64,000 nt of DNA from Paenibacillus brasilensis (GTDB taxonomy: Bacteria; Bacillota; Bacilli; Paenibacillales; Paenibacillaceae). Location: contig NZ_CP045298.1 of the NCBI RefSeq assembly GCF_009363115.1, positions 3,028,501 to 3,092,500 on the forward strand, in the 5' to 3' direction. Shown piece by piece: positions 37,616 to 47,904 of the stretch (positions are counted from its first letter, which is position 1; the number at the start of each line of letters is the position of its first letter). The notes under the pieces are model-generated. The model ran no database searches and was not told the DNA's origin. It saw only the letters and a program-made list of their open reading frames with translations. Position numbers and translations under genes: made by a program.

Positions 37616-38617
37616 ATGATAGTAAGGTTTGGCTATGTAGCCATGTCGGTCAACGTACAAAATGCATCACCCTCTAAAACTATGACGCTGGCCAGCTTTA
37701 ACAAGATTGAAGACCGGGAGGCCGCGATCCGTAAGCTGGAGCGGATTGCAGCCGAAAATCTTCATAATACCTTGAGGCTGCTGCGTCATAATAGGGCGAA
37801 TGATATTGAGGTCTATCGGTTCTCATCCAAGCTGATTCCGCTGGCAACCCATCAGGATTTGCGGGATTGGGACCCATTTCAGGCGCTTGCACCTGATTTT
37901 GCAGAGGTGGGAAACTATGTCAAGGCGAATGGAATGAGAGTGTCATTTCACCCGGATCATTTTACGGTGCTGAGTACCCCTCGTCCCGAAGTGCTGCAAA
38001 GCTCGATTAACGATCTTCAGTATCATAAAGCAATGCTGGAGGCGATGGGACTCGGTGCAGATGCCAAGAACAACATTCATATCGGTGGGGCATACGGAGA
38101 TAAGGTGACCTCGGGTCAGCGTTTTGTAGAGCAAGTCGGTGCGTTGGAGGTTTCGTTAAAAGAGCGGTTGACATTGGAAAACGATGATAAGACCTTCAAT
38201 GCTGTGGAAACGCTGGAAGCCTGCAAGCTGACAGGGCTGCCGATGGTTCTCGACATTCATCATCAATGGGTGAATAACGAGGGCGAGAAGCCCTGGGAGC
38301 TATGGCCCGACATTTTGTCTACCTGGAAAGGGGAATGGGCCCAAACGGGGTCTTTTCCTGATCACCCATTGCCGCCCAAAGTCCATGCATCCAGTCCCAA
38401 AAGCGAAAAAGATCCCCGAAGTCATGCGGACGGTGTTGAGGTCGAGCCGTTGCTTACCTTTTTGCGCCATATTGCCGGATATACGGATCGGATAGACGTC
38501 ATGCTTGAAGCCAAGTGTAAGGATGAAGCGTTGTTTGGATTGATGGATCAATTGCGCCTTCAGGAGGGTGACGGGATTAAAGTACTGAATGGAGCATCCG
38601 TGGAAATTACGCCTTAA
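37616..38617 (+). CDS. uvsE: UV DNA damage endonuclease
   Basis: Nicks DNA 5' of UV photoproducts in the alternative excision pathway. TIM-barrel enzyme (UVDE) of 333 residues with VRFGYVAMS at the start, RVSFHPDHFTVLSTPRPEVL, NNIHIGGAYGDK, PMVLDIHHQWVN and the C-terminal MLEAKCKDEALF. These supply the metal-binding His, Glu and Asp residues. In Bacilli the gene often has a sporulation link. AAAGGAAGGAC precedes the ATG. It is monocistronic. Confidence 0.93.
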   Translation: MIVRFGYVAMSVNVQNASPSKTMTLASFNKIEDREAAIRKLERIAAENLHNTLRLLRHNRANDIEVYRFSSKLIPLATHQDLRDWDPFQALAPDFAEVGNYVKANGMRVSFHPDHFTVLSTPRPEVLQSSINDLQYHKAMLEAMGLGADAKNNIHIGGAYGDKVTSGQRFVEQVGALEVSLKERLTLENDDKTFNAVETLEACKLTGLPMVLDIHHQWVNNEGEKPWELWPDILSTWKGEWAQTGSFPDHPLPPKVHASSPKSEKDPRSHADGVEVEPLLTFLRHIAGYTDRIDVMLEAKCKDEALFGLMDQLRLQEGDGIKVLNGASVEITP

Positions 38618-38717
38618 TGAGTAGGATTATGCGGATAATCTCCCAAATAGAGAAACTTTATGGAATATATTGTGTATACTAGATTGTGTAAACTAGCAAG
38701 GTTGTATTTTAACAGAG

Positions 38718-39656
38718 ATGGTTAAGAGACTGTGCTGTATGGCAGCTCGCAAACCACGTAACAATGATATAGAAAGTAGCGTGAACACGTTGAACGAACA
38801 TGAAAACGAAAAGGTTCCCTATATCGTATCAAGAAAAAGCTATACCGCCGTCGCTATTAACGCGGCATCCAAAGCCGGAGAATGGATTAAGAGCAGACTG
38901 GGAACGGTTGAACAATTGAACACCAAGCACTCTCCTGCGGATCTGGTGACCGAGGTGGATAAAGGTGCGGAGCAGATGATCCGCAGGCTGATTCTTACCC
39001 ATTTTCCCGATCATGCCATTTTGGGTGAAGAGGGCGTGGAGCCAGGAGCTGAAGCTTCAGCTCGCGCATTAGAGGCTGCCCGTGAAGAGGAATATTTATG
39101 GATTATTGATCCGGTAGACGGCACCACTAATTTTGTGCACAGTCTGCCATTCTACAGCGTGTCTATTGCCTTGGCCCACCGTGGAGAGGTGATTGTCGGC
39201 GTCATTTATGATCCGTCCCGTGATGAGATGTTCGTGGCGGAAAAAGGAAAGGGCGCCTATGTACATGGCAATCGGATGCAGGCCTCGAGAGAGGAAACAC
39301 TGGGAGATAGTCTGGTGTGCATCGGCTTCCCACCAGATCGTGCGTTTGCACAACCGCTGAATATGAAAATTGCGCAGGTTCTTACGCCGCAGGTACGTGG
39401 CATTCGGGCGCTCGGATCGGCAGCCCTGCATCTGGCTTATGTGGCGTCGGGACGGCTGTCAGCCTATTGCGAAATCGGTTTGAATGCCTGGGATGTAGCA
39501 GCGGGAGCTTTGCTGGTACAGGAATCGGGCGGAATGATCACAGATACGCTGGGCAGACCTTATGATTTGAGCGTGCGACATATTGCAGCTACGAATACAG
39601 CTATTCATTCCCAACTTATTCAAGTGCTGAAAGAAGCAGATGCAACCGGGTTATAA
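38718..39656 (+). CDS. Inositol monophosphatase family protein
   Basis: Magnesium-dependent sugar-phosphate phosphatase of the SuhB type. Metal-binding motifs: LGEEG near residue 95, IIDPVDGTTNFVHSLPFYSV, and the late NAWDVAAGALLVQESGG. The actual substrate in the cell may be inositol phosphate, a fructose bisphosphate or PAP. The start is uncertain. ATG 38718 gives 312 residues with a polar N-terminal tail of about 35 residues not typical of the family. A GTG near 38780 is an alternative. A small gene follows 37 bases downstream. Confidence 0.88.
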   Translation: MVKRLCCMAARKPRNNDIESSVNTLNEHENEKVPYIVSRKSYTAVAINAASKAGEWIKSRLGTVEQLNTKHSPADLVTEVDKGAEQMIRRLILTHFPDHAILGEEGVEPGAEASARALEAAREEEYLWIIDPVDGTTNFVHSLPFYSVSIALAHRGEVIVGVIYDPSRDEMFVAEKGKGAYVHGNRMQASREETLGDSLVCIGFPPDRAFAQPLNMKIAQVLTPQVRGIRALGSAALHLAYVASGRLSAYCEIGLNAWDVAAGALLVQESGGMITDTLGRPYDLSVRHIAATNTAIHSQLIQVLKEADATGL

Positions 39657-39693
39657 TACACCTATATCGCTTATCGCTGAAGGAGGAAGGATG

Positions 39694-39930
39694 ATGGGCC
39701 AATCCGAAGATTTGGAGCGCGAGCTTAGTGAATTGCTGACAGAAGGCGAAATTCGTGAGAATGAGGCCAAAAAACGGGAGCGGCTCAGTCCTAAATATGA
39801 GGTGCGGATTCAAACGCATATTGATCCCATTGTCGAGGAGACCCGCAAATACCGCAGTATGGCGCGCGAACTGGACGACCGATACGATGAATATATGAGA
39901 AAGACGAAACAATCGAAACCCTCCGACTGA
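39694..39930 (+). CDS. Small charged protein, function unknown
   Basis: 78 residues, highly charged and probably helical: SEDLERELSELLTEGEIREN, then KKRERLSPKYEVRIQTHI. No membrane segment. AAGGAGG precedes two successive ATG codons (39691, 39694); the second has the better spacing. It lies just after the inositol-phosphatase gene and may be co-transcribed with it. The family is not recognised. Confidence 0.65.
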   Translation: MGQSEDLERELSELLTEGEIRENEAKKRERLSPKYEVRIQTHIDPIVEETRKYRSMARELDDRYDEYMRKTKQSKPSD

Positions 39931-40016
39931 AGCTAAGCAAACACAAATACCTCTTGCCGAATGACCAAGGCATGGGGTATTTTGTATGTTATAAGCGAAG
40001 GAGGCGACATTCACGG

Positions 40017-41724
40017 ATGACCTATTTGGAGATCGCTTACAAAAATGCTGGAATCCATCATAAAATGATTCTATTAATTATAGTGCTCATGCTGGTCAAT
40101 TTCGCGGTTTTTGCAGTCATTCTAAAATACGTATTTCATATTTATGATAATCAAATGTACAAAAAAACATCTGAAGTACTGAATATTTCTTCGATTGGCA
40201 TTGAAAATGAACTCAGGGATGTTGAAAAGACCACGTTTAAAGTAACAACGGATGAGCAGCTTCAACGTTATTTGCTACAATTGGAAAGAGAAACCTCGCC
40301 TTATACCAAAATGGTGCTGCGCAAAAAAATAACAAATAGGCTTGTCGCTTTCGCAGGCTCTGAAACCTATATCTATTCCATGATGGTGATTGATAAAGAG
40401 GGACAGGTCATGAGCGCGGGCAACCGTGAAGGCATTCCCCCAGAACTTCGATCCACCCTGTCTGAGCTGGCAGTCGAATATGACGGTTCTAACGCATGGT
40501 ATGCGGCAGGTCACTCCTCCTTGCTGGCAGCGCGCCAGTTCAATTCCTTTACAGATACCAATTTTACGTTAAAAGGGCTTGGAACGCTTGCAATTCGTGT
40601 GCGGATTGACCGGATTGTAGCGGATCGTGTGCAGACCTCCGGCCGTGACGGACAGCTGATGATTACAGATGGCAAGCAGATGATTTATCCGGAAACACCA
40701 CTTTTGAGTCAAAGCGATATGCAGGCTGAGCTTGCACGGAAGCAGCCTTACGGAATTGCCACCTACACGGGCGGGACCTTTTTCGCAGTATTAGCATAAT
40801 CAAAGGAATTGTAAGCGCAATTTTTGTAATTATGCTGCTTATTGCACTGGCACTGGGCGCCCGGTTGTCTGGCAGCATTACCAGACCGATCGTTCAACTA
40901 ATCCAGAATATGCGTAAAATTGAAAAAGGCGATCTCGACCGTCTGGAAGAGGAGCACTCGGTACGGTTCCCTTCTCCACACAGGATGAGGTTGGCCTGTT
41001 GCATCGAACGTATAAAAAGATGATCCGCCGCATTCGTGAGCTCATTAATGAGAATGTTGCCAAGCAGCTATTGCTGCGGGAAACGGAGCTCAAGGCGCTT
41101 CAAGCGCAGATTAATCCGCATTTTTTATACAATACATTAAAGTCCGTGAACTGGCTCGCCAAGGCCAATAGGCAGGATCGTATTTCAGAAATAGTGGAGG
41201 CGCTTGCCTTTCTGCTGCGCAGTGCGGTCAGCTTTGAAGAGCAGCTCATTCCACTTCGGAAAGAACTGGATATTGTGAGGAGCTACGTTACCACTCAGAA
41301 AACACGTTTCGAAGAGCGTCTTGCTTTTCATCTGGATGTGCCAGAGGAGCTGATGGGAGCGCAAATACCAAAGCTGACACTTCAGCCTTTGGTGGAAAAT
41401 GCGATTCATTATGCGCTGGAGCCGCAAATTGAGCCGTGTCGGATTTCTATTGTTGCCAGGGTAAGGGACGGTTCACTGTTTTTGCGGGTTGAGGATGACG
41501 GACCGGGAATGACGCGGGGTTTTCTGGAAAAGCTGCGAAGCGGGCAGGTCACGACCCGTGGGCAAGGCATTGGCCTTACCAACATTCAGGAACGGATTAA
41601 CCTGACATTCGGTGCACCATGGGGGATCGAGCTGCACAGCGAGTCAGGAACAGGAACGTCGATTCATGTCTGTATTCCATATGTGAAAGGAGAACAGGAT
41701 CATGTACAAGGTGCTGCTGGTTGA
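40017..41724 (+). pseudogene. YesM-type sensor histidine kinase, broken by two frameshifts
   Basis: Complete domain order but three frames. Frame one (40017-40799): N-terminal TM helix MILLIIVLMLVNFAVFAVIL and an extracellular sensor domain. Frame two (about 40780-41020): second TM helix and HAMP with GARLSGSITRPIVQLIQNM. Frame three (to 41724): HisKA_2-like QINPHFLYNTLKSVNWLAKA with the phosphoacceptor His, and the ATPase part VEDDGPGM and GQGIGLTNI. The first break is at five T (40779-40783), where six would keep frame. The second is near 40955-40970. It partners the next regulator, which is also broken. YesM-type kinases sense oligosaccharides or cell-envelope cues. The start follows AAGGAGG, somewhat distant. 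Confidence 0.88.
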
Positions 41725-43262
41725 TGATGAGCGTATGATTTTGGAAGGCATATCACAGGTAGTGGATTGGAGCAAAGCAGGGACGCAATTGGTGGGGACG
41801 GCACGCAATGGGATTGAGGCCTATGATCAAATTCAGGCCAGTCCGCCTGATTTTGTGATCAGCGACATCTCTATGCCTGGATTGGATGGCATCGGTCTGG
41901 TTGCCAAACGACAGAGCATTTTCCGGACGTTCGTTTCATCCTGTTGTCCGGCTATAAGGATTTCGACTATGCTTGTCGAGCCATGCAATACGGGGTGAAG
42001 CACTATTTATTGAAGCCTTGCAATGAGCGACAAATCCATGAGGCGCTGACCGAGCTGGGTCAGGAACGGGAGGAGCAGGAGGAGCGCGAGCAGTTTGTGA
42101 ACCGGATGAAGCTTGATTTTCAGCGTATGCTGCCTCATGTGAAAGAGCACTTTTTAAAGGAGTTCATTTCCTATAAAACCTACGGAAGCCGTGATATCGC
42201 TTTTTATGAGCGTTTATTCGGTCTGGAGCTGCAAGATAAGCAGGTTCGAATGCTACTGCTGCGGGTGGAGGAATCGCATGAGCCGGAGCATCTGTTTGCG
42301 CTGCAAAATATTGCAGCGGATGTAATGGATCATGTCCTGCTCGGTACGACCATGCAAGGACAGCTGCTTATCGTGCTGGAAAGCGGGGACGATACATCAA
42401 GGCTTATGGAGCAGCTTGACGCGGTACGTGCGACGTTTCGCCGTTTTTACAAGCTGGAGATAACGGTCGCGGTTAGCGAGCCTGACAATATGCAGCATTC
42501 GCGGGGGATGTACAGGGAGACATTACACTGTATGAATCACCGTTTTTACACCGGCGAGGGCAGTCTGATTACGAAGGAAGATTTGGCGACTCAGGACCCA
42601 CGGGAGATGGCAGATTTGGAGCTGGACGAGGAAAAGTTTGGTCTGCTGATCAAGGCCGGAAATACGGAAGAGGTTGCACAGGAGGTGGATCGACTGTTCG
42701 GCATTTTATCCCGTATGAAGCTGGAAATTTCCGTCACCCGTTCCTATGTGCTTCAGCTGTATGCGGCCATGATCCGTATATGCCCTGAAGAGGAGCGTTC
42801 CGAGTTTACGAGCTGAATGGCCGTGCTGGCAGAGCAAAAAACGCTTGCTTCCCTTAAATCCTTTGTGCAGGAGGCCGCCGGACGAATGACCGCAATCTAC
42901 TATAAAAGCAATGTGAGTCGCCAATCCTCCACCGTTGATAAAATGATCACCATTATTGAACAAAACTATCAATAATCCGATTTGTCACTAAACGGAGTCG
43001 CCGGGCAAATGCTGTACATGAACTCTGACTACCTGGGGAAAATTTTCAAAAAGGTAACGGGTGAAAACTTCTCGCATTACGTTAATCGTTACCGAATTGA
43101 ACGTGCGGCTGAGCATATATTCGGGAGACGGGAGACGTAAAGGTGTTTGAGCTGGCGGAATGGTTCGGTTTCGGCGGGAACGCCCAATATTTTAGCCAGG
43201 TATTCAAAAAATGGGCGGGGATGACGCCATCCGAATACATCAAGTCACATGAACGGGGATAA
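41702..43262 (+). pseudogene. YesN-type AraC response regulator, multiply broken
   Basis: The receiver domain begins [20 protein letters not shown] with the phosphorylation Asp in [12 protein letters not shown]. The frame is lost at AAA 41906-41908 (one more A restores [20 protein letters not shown]). It resumes in another frame through KHYLLKPCNERQI. An in-frame TGA lies at 42814-42816 and a TAA at 42973-42975. Then the AraC DNA-binding domain appears (LSLNGVAGQMLYMNSDYLGK), interrupted by a frameshift near 43115-43121 before ELAEWFGFGGNAQYFSQVFK. The start overlaps the kinase 3' end by 23 bases. With four lesions it is almost certainly a non-functional gene. Confidence 0.9.
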
Positions 43263-43353
43263 GTGCTAAAGCCCCTCTGTTTTTTAAACCTCGAAATCTG
43301 ATTTGTGTATTCCAATGCTTCTCTGCTTTTGGGAAAATAACAACAGGAGAAAA

Positions 43354-43367
43354 TATAAACGCTATCA
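43354..43367 (+). promoter_or_regulatory. Putative cre (CcpA) site before the sugar importer
   Basis: TATAAACGCTATCA matches 13 of 14 positions of the consensus TGWAANCGNTNWCA. It lies 69 bases upstream of the lipoprotein start, so carbon catabolite repression of the locus is likely. Confidence 0.6.
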
Positions 43368-43435
43368 AATTTGCGTAAATACGTTGTCACTTGTAACAAG
43401 GCTCCTTTCTAGAACAGCGAAAAGGGGAGAGATAA

Positions 43436-44728
43436 GTGGGCAAAAAGGGATGGTTTCTGATCATGGCTATGCTGCTCGTTTTGACGACGGCATGCAGCGG
43501 AGCGGACAGCGGCGGCAATTCGGGTGCAAGTGCAGACGGGAAGGTAAAGTTGCGGATCGCTTGGTGGGGATCGGATGCGCGTCATGAGTACACGCAAAAG
43601 GTTATTGATTTGTATAAGCAAAAAAATCCGAATGTAACGATTGATGTGGAATATGCTTTTTTTGACGACTACTGGAAAAAGCTCGCCCCGCAGGCGGCGG
43701 CAAACCAGCTGCCGGATATCGTGCAGATGGACATTTCGTACATTAGCCAATATGCGAAAAACGGTCAGCTGGAGGATATGGCACCTTACCTGAATCAGAA
43801 AATTCAGGTCACTGACGTAAACGAAAATGTACTCAAAACCGGGATCATTGCCGGAAAGCAATATGGTATTCCAACAGGTGTCAATGTTCTGGGCTTCCAG
43901 TACGACCCGGCCTTATTGAAGAAAGCGGGCATAGACAAAATTCCTGACAACTGGACATGGGATCAATATAAAGAGCTGGCTTTGAAGGCAGGCTCCAATA
44001 AAGTTTACTTTGACAGCTCCATGGCTGCCGATATTTTCTTCCATTACTATTTGCGGACACATGGAAAGTCTCTCTATAATGCGGAAGGAACAGGCTTGGG
44101 GTATGACGACGATAAGCTGTTTGTTGACTTCTTCGGTGGATTGGCTGAGCTGATTAAGAAGGGGGCGACTCCGTCTCCTGAAATCATGAACCAGACCAAG
44201 GGGATTCTTGAGGAATCAGATATCGTAAAAGGAACAGGCATCGGCATTTGGCAGTGGTCCAATCAGTATGTGGGCTTACAGCAGGTCGTTAACCGTCCGA
44301 TGGCACTGGCTCCGATGTTTGGACCGAATATGGAAAAAGGCGTATACATGCAGCCTACGATGTACTGGACGGTCGCTGCCCGTTCACAGGTGAAGGATGA
44401 GGCCGCCAAGTTTATTGATTTCTGGATGAACGATGTAGAAGCAAATAAATTGATTAAAGGTGAGCGGGGCGTACCGATTTCCGCCAAAATCAAGGAAGCT
44501 GTAGCACCGGAATTGAGCGAGGCTACGAAGCAGGTGTTTGACTTTGTGGCATCCATGGAGCCGAAGGCTTCTCCAATGAGCCCACCGCCGCCAGTCGGAT
44601 CACCGGAAGTGATTGCCACCCTGACCGATTATATTGAGCAGGTCAATTTCGGGCAAATGACAGCGGAAGACGCAGCGGTCAAATTCCGGGCTGACGCGAA
44701 TACCATTCTAGCGAATAACAAGCAATAA
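43436..44728 (+). CDS. Sugar ABC transporter substrate-binding lipoprotein, YesO-like
   Basis: Binds oligosaccharides outside the membrane for the permeases downstream. 430 residues, starting at GTG 43436 after AAAAGGGGAG. The signal peptide WFLIMAMLLVLTTAC ends in a lipobox with Cys20, then a Ser/Gly linker. The mature part is a family-1 solute-binding protein: KLRIAWWGSDARHEYTQKVI, LPDIVQMDISYISQYAKNGQ and YGIPTGVNVLGFQYD. Position beside permeases, GH105 and acetylesterase genes indicates rhamnogalacturonan-derived oligosaccharides, an inference from the YesOPQ system of Bacillus. Confidence 0.92.
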   Translation: MGKKGWFLIMAMLLVLTTACSGADSGGNSGASADGKVKLRIAWWGSDARHEYTQKVIDLYKQKNPNVTIDVEYAFFDDYWKKLAPQAAANQLPDIVQMDISYISQYAKNGQLEDMAPYLNQKIQVTDVNENVLKTGIIAGKQYGIPTGVNVLGFQYDPALLKKAGIDKIPDNWTWDQYKELALKAGSNKVYFDSSMAADIFFHYYLRTHGKSLYNAEGTGLGYDDDKLFVDFFGGLAELIKKGATPSPEIMNQTKGILEESDIVKGTGIGIWQWSNQYVGLQQVVNRPMALAPMFGPNMEKGVYMQPTMYWTVAARSQVKDEAAKFIDFWMNDVEANKLIKGERGVPISAKIKEAVAPELSEATKQVFDFVASMEPKASPMSPPPPVGSPEVIATLTDYIEQVNFGQMTAEDAAVKFRADANTILANNKQ

Positions 44729-44748
44729 GTAATACAATGGATTCCTTA

Positions 44749-44791
44749 GGCTAACCGTGAGTAGGTATGGTATGATTGCGTACGGTTAGCC
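44749..44791 (+). promoter_or_regulatory. Intercistronic stem-loop
   Basis: GGCTAACCGT and ACGGTTAGCC form a perfect 10-bp stem just after the binding-protein stop. No T run follows, so it is more likely an mRNA-stabilising or processing structure than a full terminator. Confidence 0.6.
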
Positions 44792-44909
44792 GACGAACAA
44801 GCCGCAGCAGCAGCTTCTATATGCATCATAATTAAATACATGTAACAACGCATTTGTGATATAAATGTGAATAATTGATTCATCAGTAAAGCAAAAGAAA
44901 GGAGGCTTG

Positions 44910-45800
44910 ATGAGCTTGCGAAATCATCAGAGCTTGAGAGCAAATATGACCGGATACGCGTTTATCAGCCCGTTTATTGTGGGCTTTCTGGCGTTTACAT
45001 TAATTCCGATGTTTATTTCGCTGTATCTGTCCTTTACAACCTATAATCTGTTCACCCCGCCCAAATGGATTGGTCTAGGGAACTTCGATCCGAAATACTG
45101 GAATTCGATCCGAGTCACGTTTACGTATGTATTGGTTGGTGTACCATTGCGACTGATTTTCGCACTGTTTGTAGCTATGATTTTGAATACTAAATCGCGT
45201 ATGGTTGGCACCTATCGGACGATGTACTATCTCCCATCCATTATCGGGGGCAGCGTCGCGGTGTCCATCATGTGGCGCAACATTTTCAGCAATGAAGGCA
45301 TTGTAAACAGCTTGCTTTTGGCTTTGGGGGCAACCCCGGTGAAATGGTTTGGTGATCCGAATGCTTCGCTTGCGATGCTGATCACCTTGTCCGTATGGCA
45401 ATTCGGCTCCTCCATGCTTATTTTTCTGGCTGGCTTGAAGAATATTTCGGTTGAAATGTACGAGGCGTCCAGTGTGGACGGCGCTTCTCCAATGCGAAAA
45501 TTTTTCAGTATTACACTGCCTCTGCTCAGTCCGATTATTTTATTTAACCTGATTATGCAGACGATCAGCGCCTTTATGACCTTCGTCCCGGCCTACGTTA
45601 TTTCCAAGGGGGAGGGCGGTCCGATGGATGGAACGATGCTGCATTCGCTGTATTTATTCCGGCAGGCGTTTATGTTCAGCAATATGGGATATGCGGCAGC
45701 TATGGCCTGGGTCATGCTCATTATGATCGCGATACTGACAGCAATTTTATTTTTAACATCCAAATTTTGGGTATTTCATGAAACGGAAAAGGGGCGCTGA
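44910..45800 (+). CDS. Sugar ABC transporter permease, YesP-like
   Basis: First membrane subunit of the importer, 296 residues with six hydrophobic segments ([20 protein letters not shown] at the start). The ABC coupling loop is [20 protein letters not shown]. Family: MalF/UgpA-type permeases. AAAGGAGG precedes ATG 44910; a TTG three bases upstream is less likely. The next permease starts five bases after the stop, so the two are translated together. No ATPase is encoded here; such importers use a shared MsmX-type ATPase elsewhere. Confidence 0.92.
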   Translation: MSLRNHQSLRANMTGYAFISPFIVGFLAFTLIPMFISLYLSFTTYNLFTPPKWIGLGNFDPKYWNSIRVTFTYVLVGVPLRLIFALFVAMILNTKSRMVGTYRTMYYLPSIIGGSVAVSIMWRNIFSNEGIVNSLLLALGATPVKWFGDPNASLAMLITLSVWQFGSSMLIFLAGLKNISVEMYEASSVDGASPMRKFFSITLPLLSPIILFNLIMQTISAFMTFVPAYVISKGEGGPMDGTMLHSLYLFRQAFMFSNMGYAAAMAWVMLIMIAILTAILFLTSKFWVFHETEKGR

Positions 45801-45805
45801 TACCG

Positions 45806-46645
45806 ATGGCATGGAAAACGTTCAAATGGCCGATCTATCACATTCTGGTCGCTGCGCTGGCGCTCCTGATGCTGTATCCCGTATTTTGGATGCTGTTCAG
45901 CTCGTTCAAGGAGAGTCGGACGATATTCGTCACGGTAAGTTCTCTGTTCCCTACAGAATGGATTTGGCAAAACTACGTGACAGGCTGGAAGGGCACAAGT
46001 GGATACAGCTTCGGCACGTACATTTTGAATTCACTTACGATTGTCTTGATTGCAACAATAGGAGCGGTGCTTTCCTCCTCGTTAATCGCATTTGGCTTCG
46101 CTCGTATGAAATTCAAGGGGCGCAACTTTTGGTTTGCCCTGATGATGATGACGCTTATGCTGCCAGGGGATGTGGTGCTGGTACCGCAATACATTATTTT
46201 TACCAAGCTCGGCTGGGTCAATACGATTTTGCCACTGGTCGTGCCATCGTTTTTCGGGATGCCGTTCTTCATCTTCCTGATGGTCCAGTTTATACGAACG
46301 ATACCGATAGAGCTGGATGAAGCAGCGACGATTGACGGATGCGGCAAATTCCGGCTGTATTTCCGAATTATTTTGCCCTTGCTCAAATCCTCGCTGGCTA
46401 CGGCGGCTATCTTCTCTTTCTACTGGAAGTGGGAGGATTTGCTCGGTCCGGTGCTGTATCTGAATTCGCCGGAGAAATATACCGTATCTATTGCACTTAA
46501 AATGTTCCTCGATAGCGAGTCGGCCTCTAGCTGGGGTGGAATGTTCGCAATGTCCATTCTGAGTCTGGTGCCGGTTATCGCTGTGTTCTTCGCCTTCCAG
46601 AAGCAAATTGTAGAAGGAATGAGCTCAAGTGGCTTGAAGGGGTAA
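45806..46645 (+). CDS. Sugar ABC transporter permease, YesQ-like
   Basis: Second membrane subunit, 279 residues with six hydrophobic segments. The coupling loop with the EAA motif is [20 protein letters not shown]. The C terminus has [19 protein letters not shown], as in MalG/UgpE-type proteins. It starts at ATG 45806 directly after the first permease, with GGGGCG as a modest ribosome binding site consistent with coupling. The acetylesterase gene begins 62 bases downstream. Confidence 0.92.
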   Translation: MAWKTFKWPIYHILVAALALLMLYPVFWMLFSSFKESRTIFVTVSSLFPTEWIWQNYVTGWKGTSGYSFGTYILNSLTIVLIATIGAVLSSSLIAFGFARMKFKGRNFWFALMMMTLMLPGDVVLVPQYIIFTKLGWVNTILPLVVPSFFGMPFFIFLMVQFIRTIPIELDEAATIDGCGKFRLYFRIILPLLKSSLATAAIFSFYWKWEDLLGPVLYLNSPEKYTVSIALKMFLDSESASSWGGMFAMSILSLVPVIAVFFAFQKQIVEGMSSSGLKG

Positions 46646-46707
46646 AGCACCAGGCTGTATACCGTTGGATTTACGGGGTTGAAGGTGATCGCGGAGAGGT
46701 GAGTGGA

Positions 46708-47833
46708 ATGTGGAAGTTTGATTTTGGTCCGGGGGAGCCTGCTGCTGGCTACAAGGGGTATCCCCGGATTGCTCATATACGGCTGAACGAGGCTATGGCT
46801 TCGAGGCTATGGCTTCGAGGCTACGGAGCAGGTGTACGGGAGACAAAGGCAAAGTCCGGCGAAGGATACGCTCACACGGCTGCGAAGCAGCTTTTGCATC
46901 CCGCTGAACGCTGCTTTTGTCGTGGATGTGCCGGACGGGACGTATCTCGTCTATATGCTGCTCGGCGATCCGATTGCGGAAACGCTGACGCGGATCAAGG
47001 CTGGGGCGGGCAAGCATATGCTGCCCCCGGTACACACGCTGCCAGGCCAGCTTGCGGAGGCCTGGTTTGCAGTGCCTGTCCGGGGCGGCCAGCTGCGCCT
47101 TGCTGTATCGGGCACTGCGCCGCGGCTCAATGCGCTGGAGATTACGCCAGCGCCACAGACCCTCCGGCTGTATCTTGCCGGAGATTCCACCGTTACGGAT
47201 CAGGATGCCTCCGGCTATCCGTATACAGGCTGGGGCCAGGCTCTGCCAGCCCTGTTCAAGCATGATGTTTGCGTGGATAATCACGCCGTATCGGGGCGAA
47301 GCTCCAAAAGCTTTGTGGATGAAGGACGACTGGATGTCATTTTGGGCGAAATGAAGGCAGGGGACTTCCTGTTCATCCAGTTCGGCCATAATGATGAGAA
47401 GCCTGATCCAGAGCGGGCTACAGAGCCTTTTACAACCTATAAGGAGCATCTGCGCCTGTATATCGACGGAGCGAGAAGCAAGGGGGGAACCCCGGTGCTG
47501 GTTACGCCTGTACATCGTCGCTATTTTAACGAGGATGGTACGCTGTCCGACACGCATGGTGACTATATAACGGCAGTTCGCGAGCTGGCGGAAGAAGCGG
47601 ATGTACCGCTGATTGATTTGTCTGCCCGCACGCAGGAATTATATGAAGGACTGGGTCCCGAGGAAAGCAAGGAGCTTTTTATGTGGCTGCTGCCCGGTGA
47701 ATTCATGAACTTTTCCGGAGGTTTAGAGGATAATACGCATTTTCATGAGAATGGCGCGGCACGGATTGCAGACATGGTGGCGGCGGCTGTGAAGGAACTG
47801 AATTTGCAACCGCTGCACATGTACTTACGTTGA
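46708..47833 (+). pseudogene. YesT-type rhamnogalacturonan acetylesterase with damaged 5' end
   Basis: SGNH/GDSL esterase that removes acetyl groups from rhamnogalacturonan. The catalytic part is intact in one frame (46832-47833): block I YLAGDSTVTDQDASGYPYTG, block III QFGHNDEKPDP, and the late DNTHFHENGA with Asp and His. The true start is ATG 46708 (MWKFDFGPGEPAAGYKG) after GGAGAGGTG. Two lesions separate it from the rest: a G run of four at 46755-46758, where five would give GVSPDCSYTAERGYGFEA, and a perfect 14-bp tandem duplication (46789-46802, 46803-46816). Restart at GTG 46832 could still yield a shortened enzyme. Confidence 0.85.
46789..46816. repeat. 14-bp perfect tandem duplication
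   Basis: GAGGCTATGGCTTC occurs twice head to tail inside the acetylesterase 5' region. It adds 14 bases and contributes to the frame loss. Confidence 0.9.
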
Positions 47834-47904
47834 CCGTGGCCATTTCTGGAACAGGTGGCAAGGAGGCAACTAACGTGAAATTTACCAAAGGAGGAGACGA
47901 GGAA

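Noticed and set aside
40017..43262. Programmed ribosomal frameshifting in the kinase and regulator
   Set aside because: There are too many breaks, two are plain stop codons, and no slippery site with downstream structure is evident.
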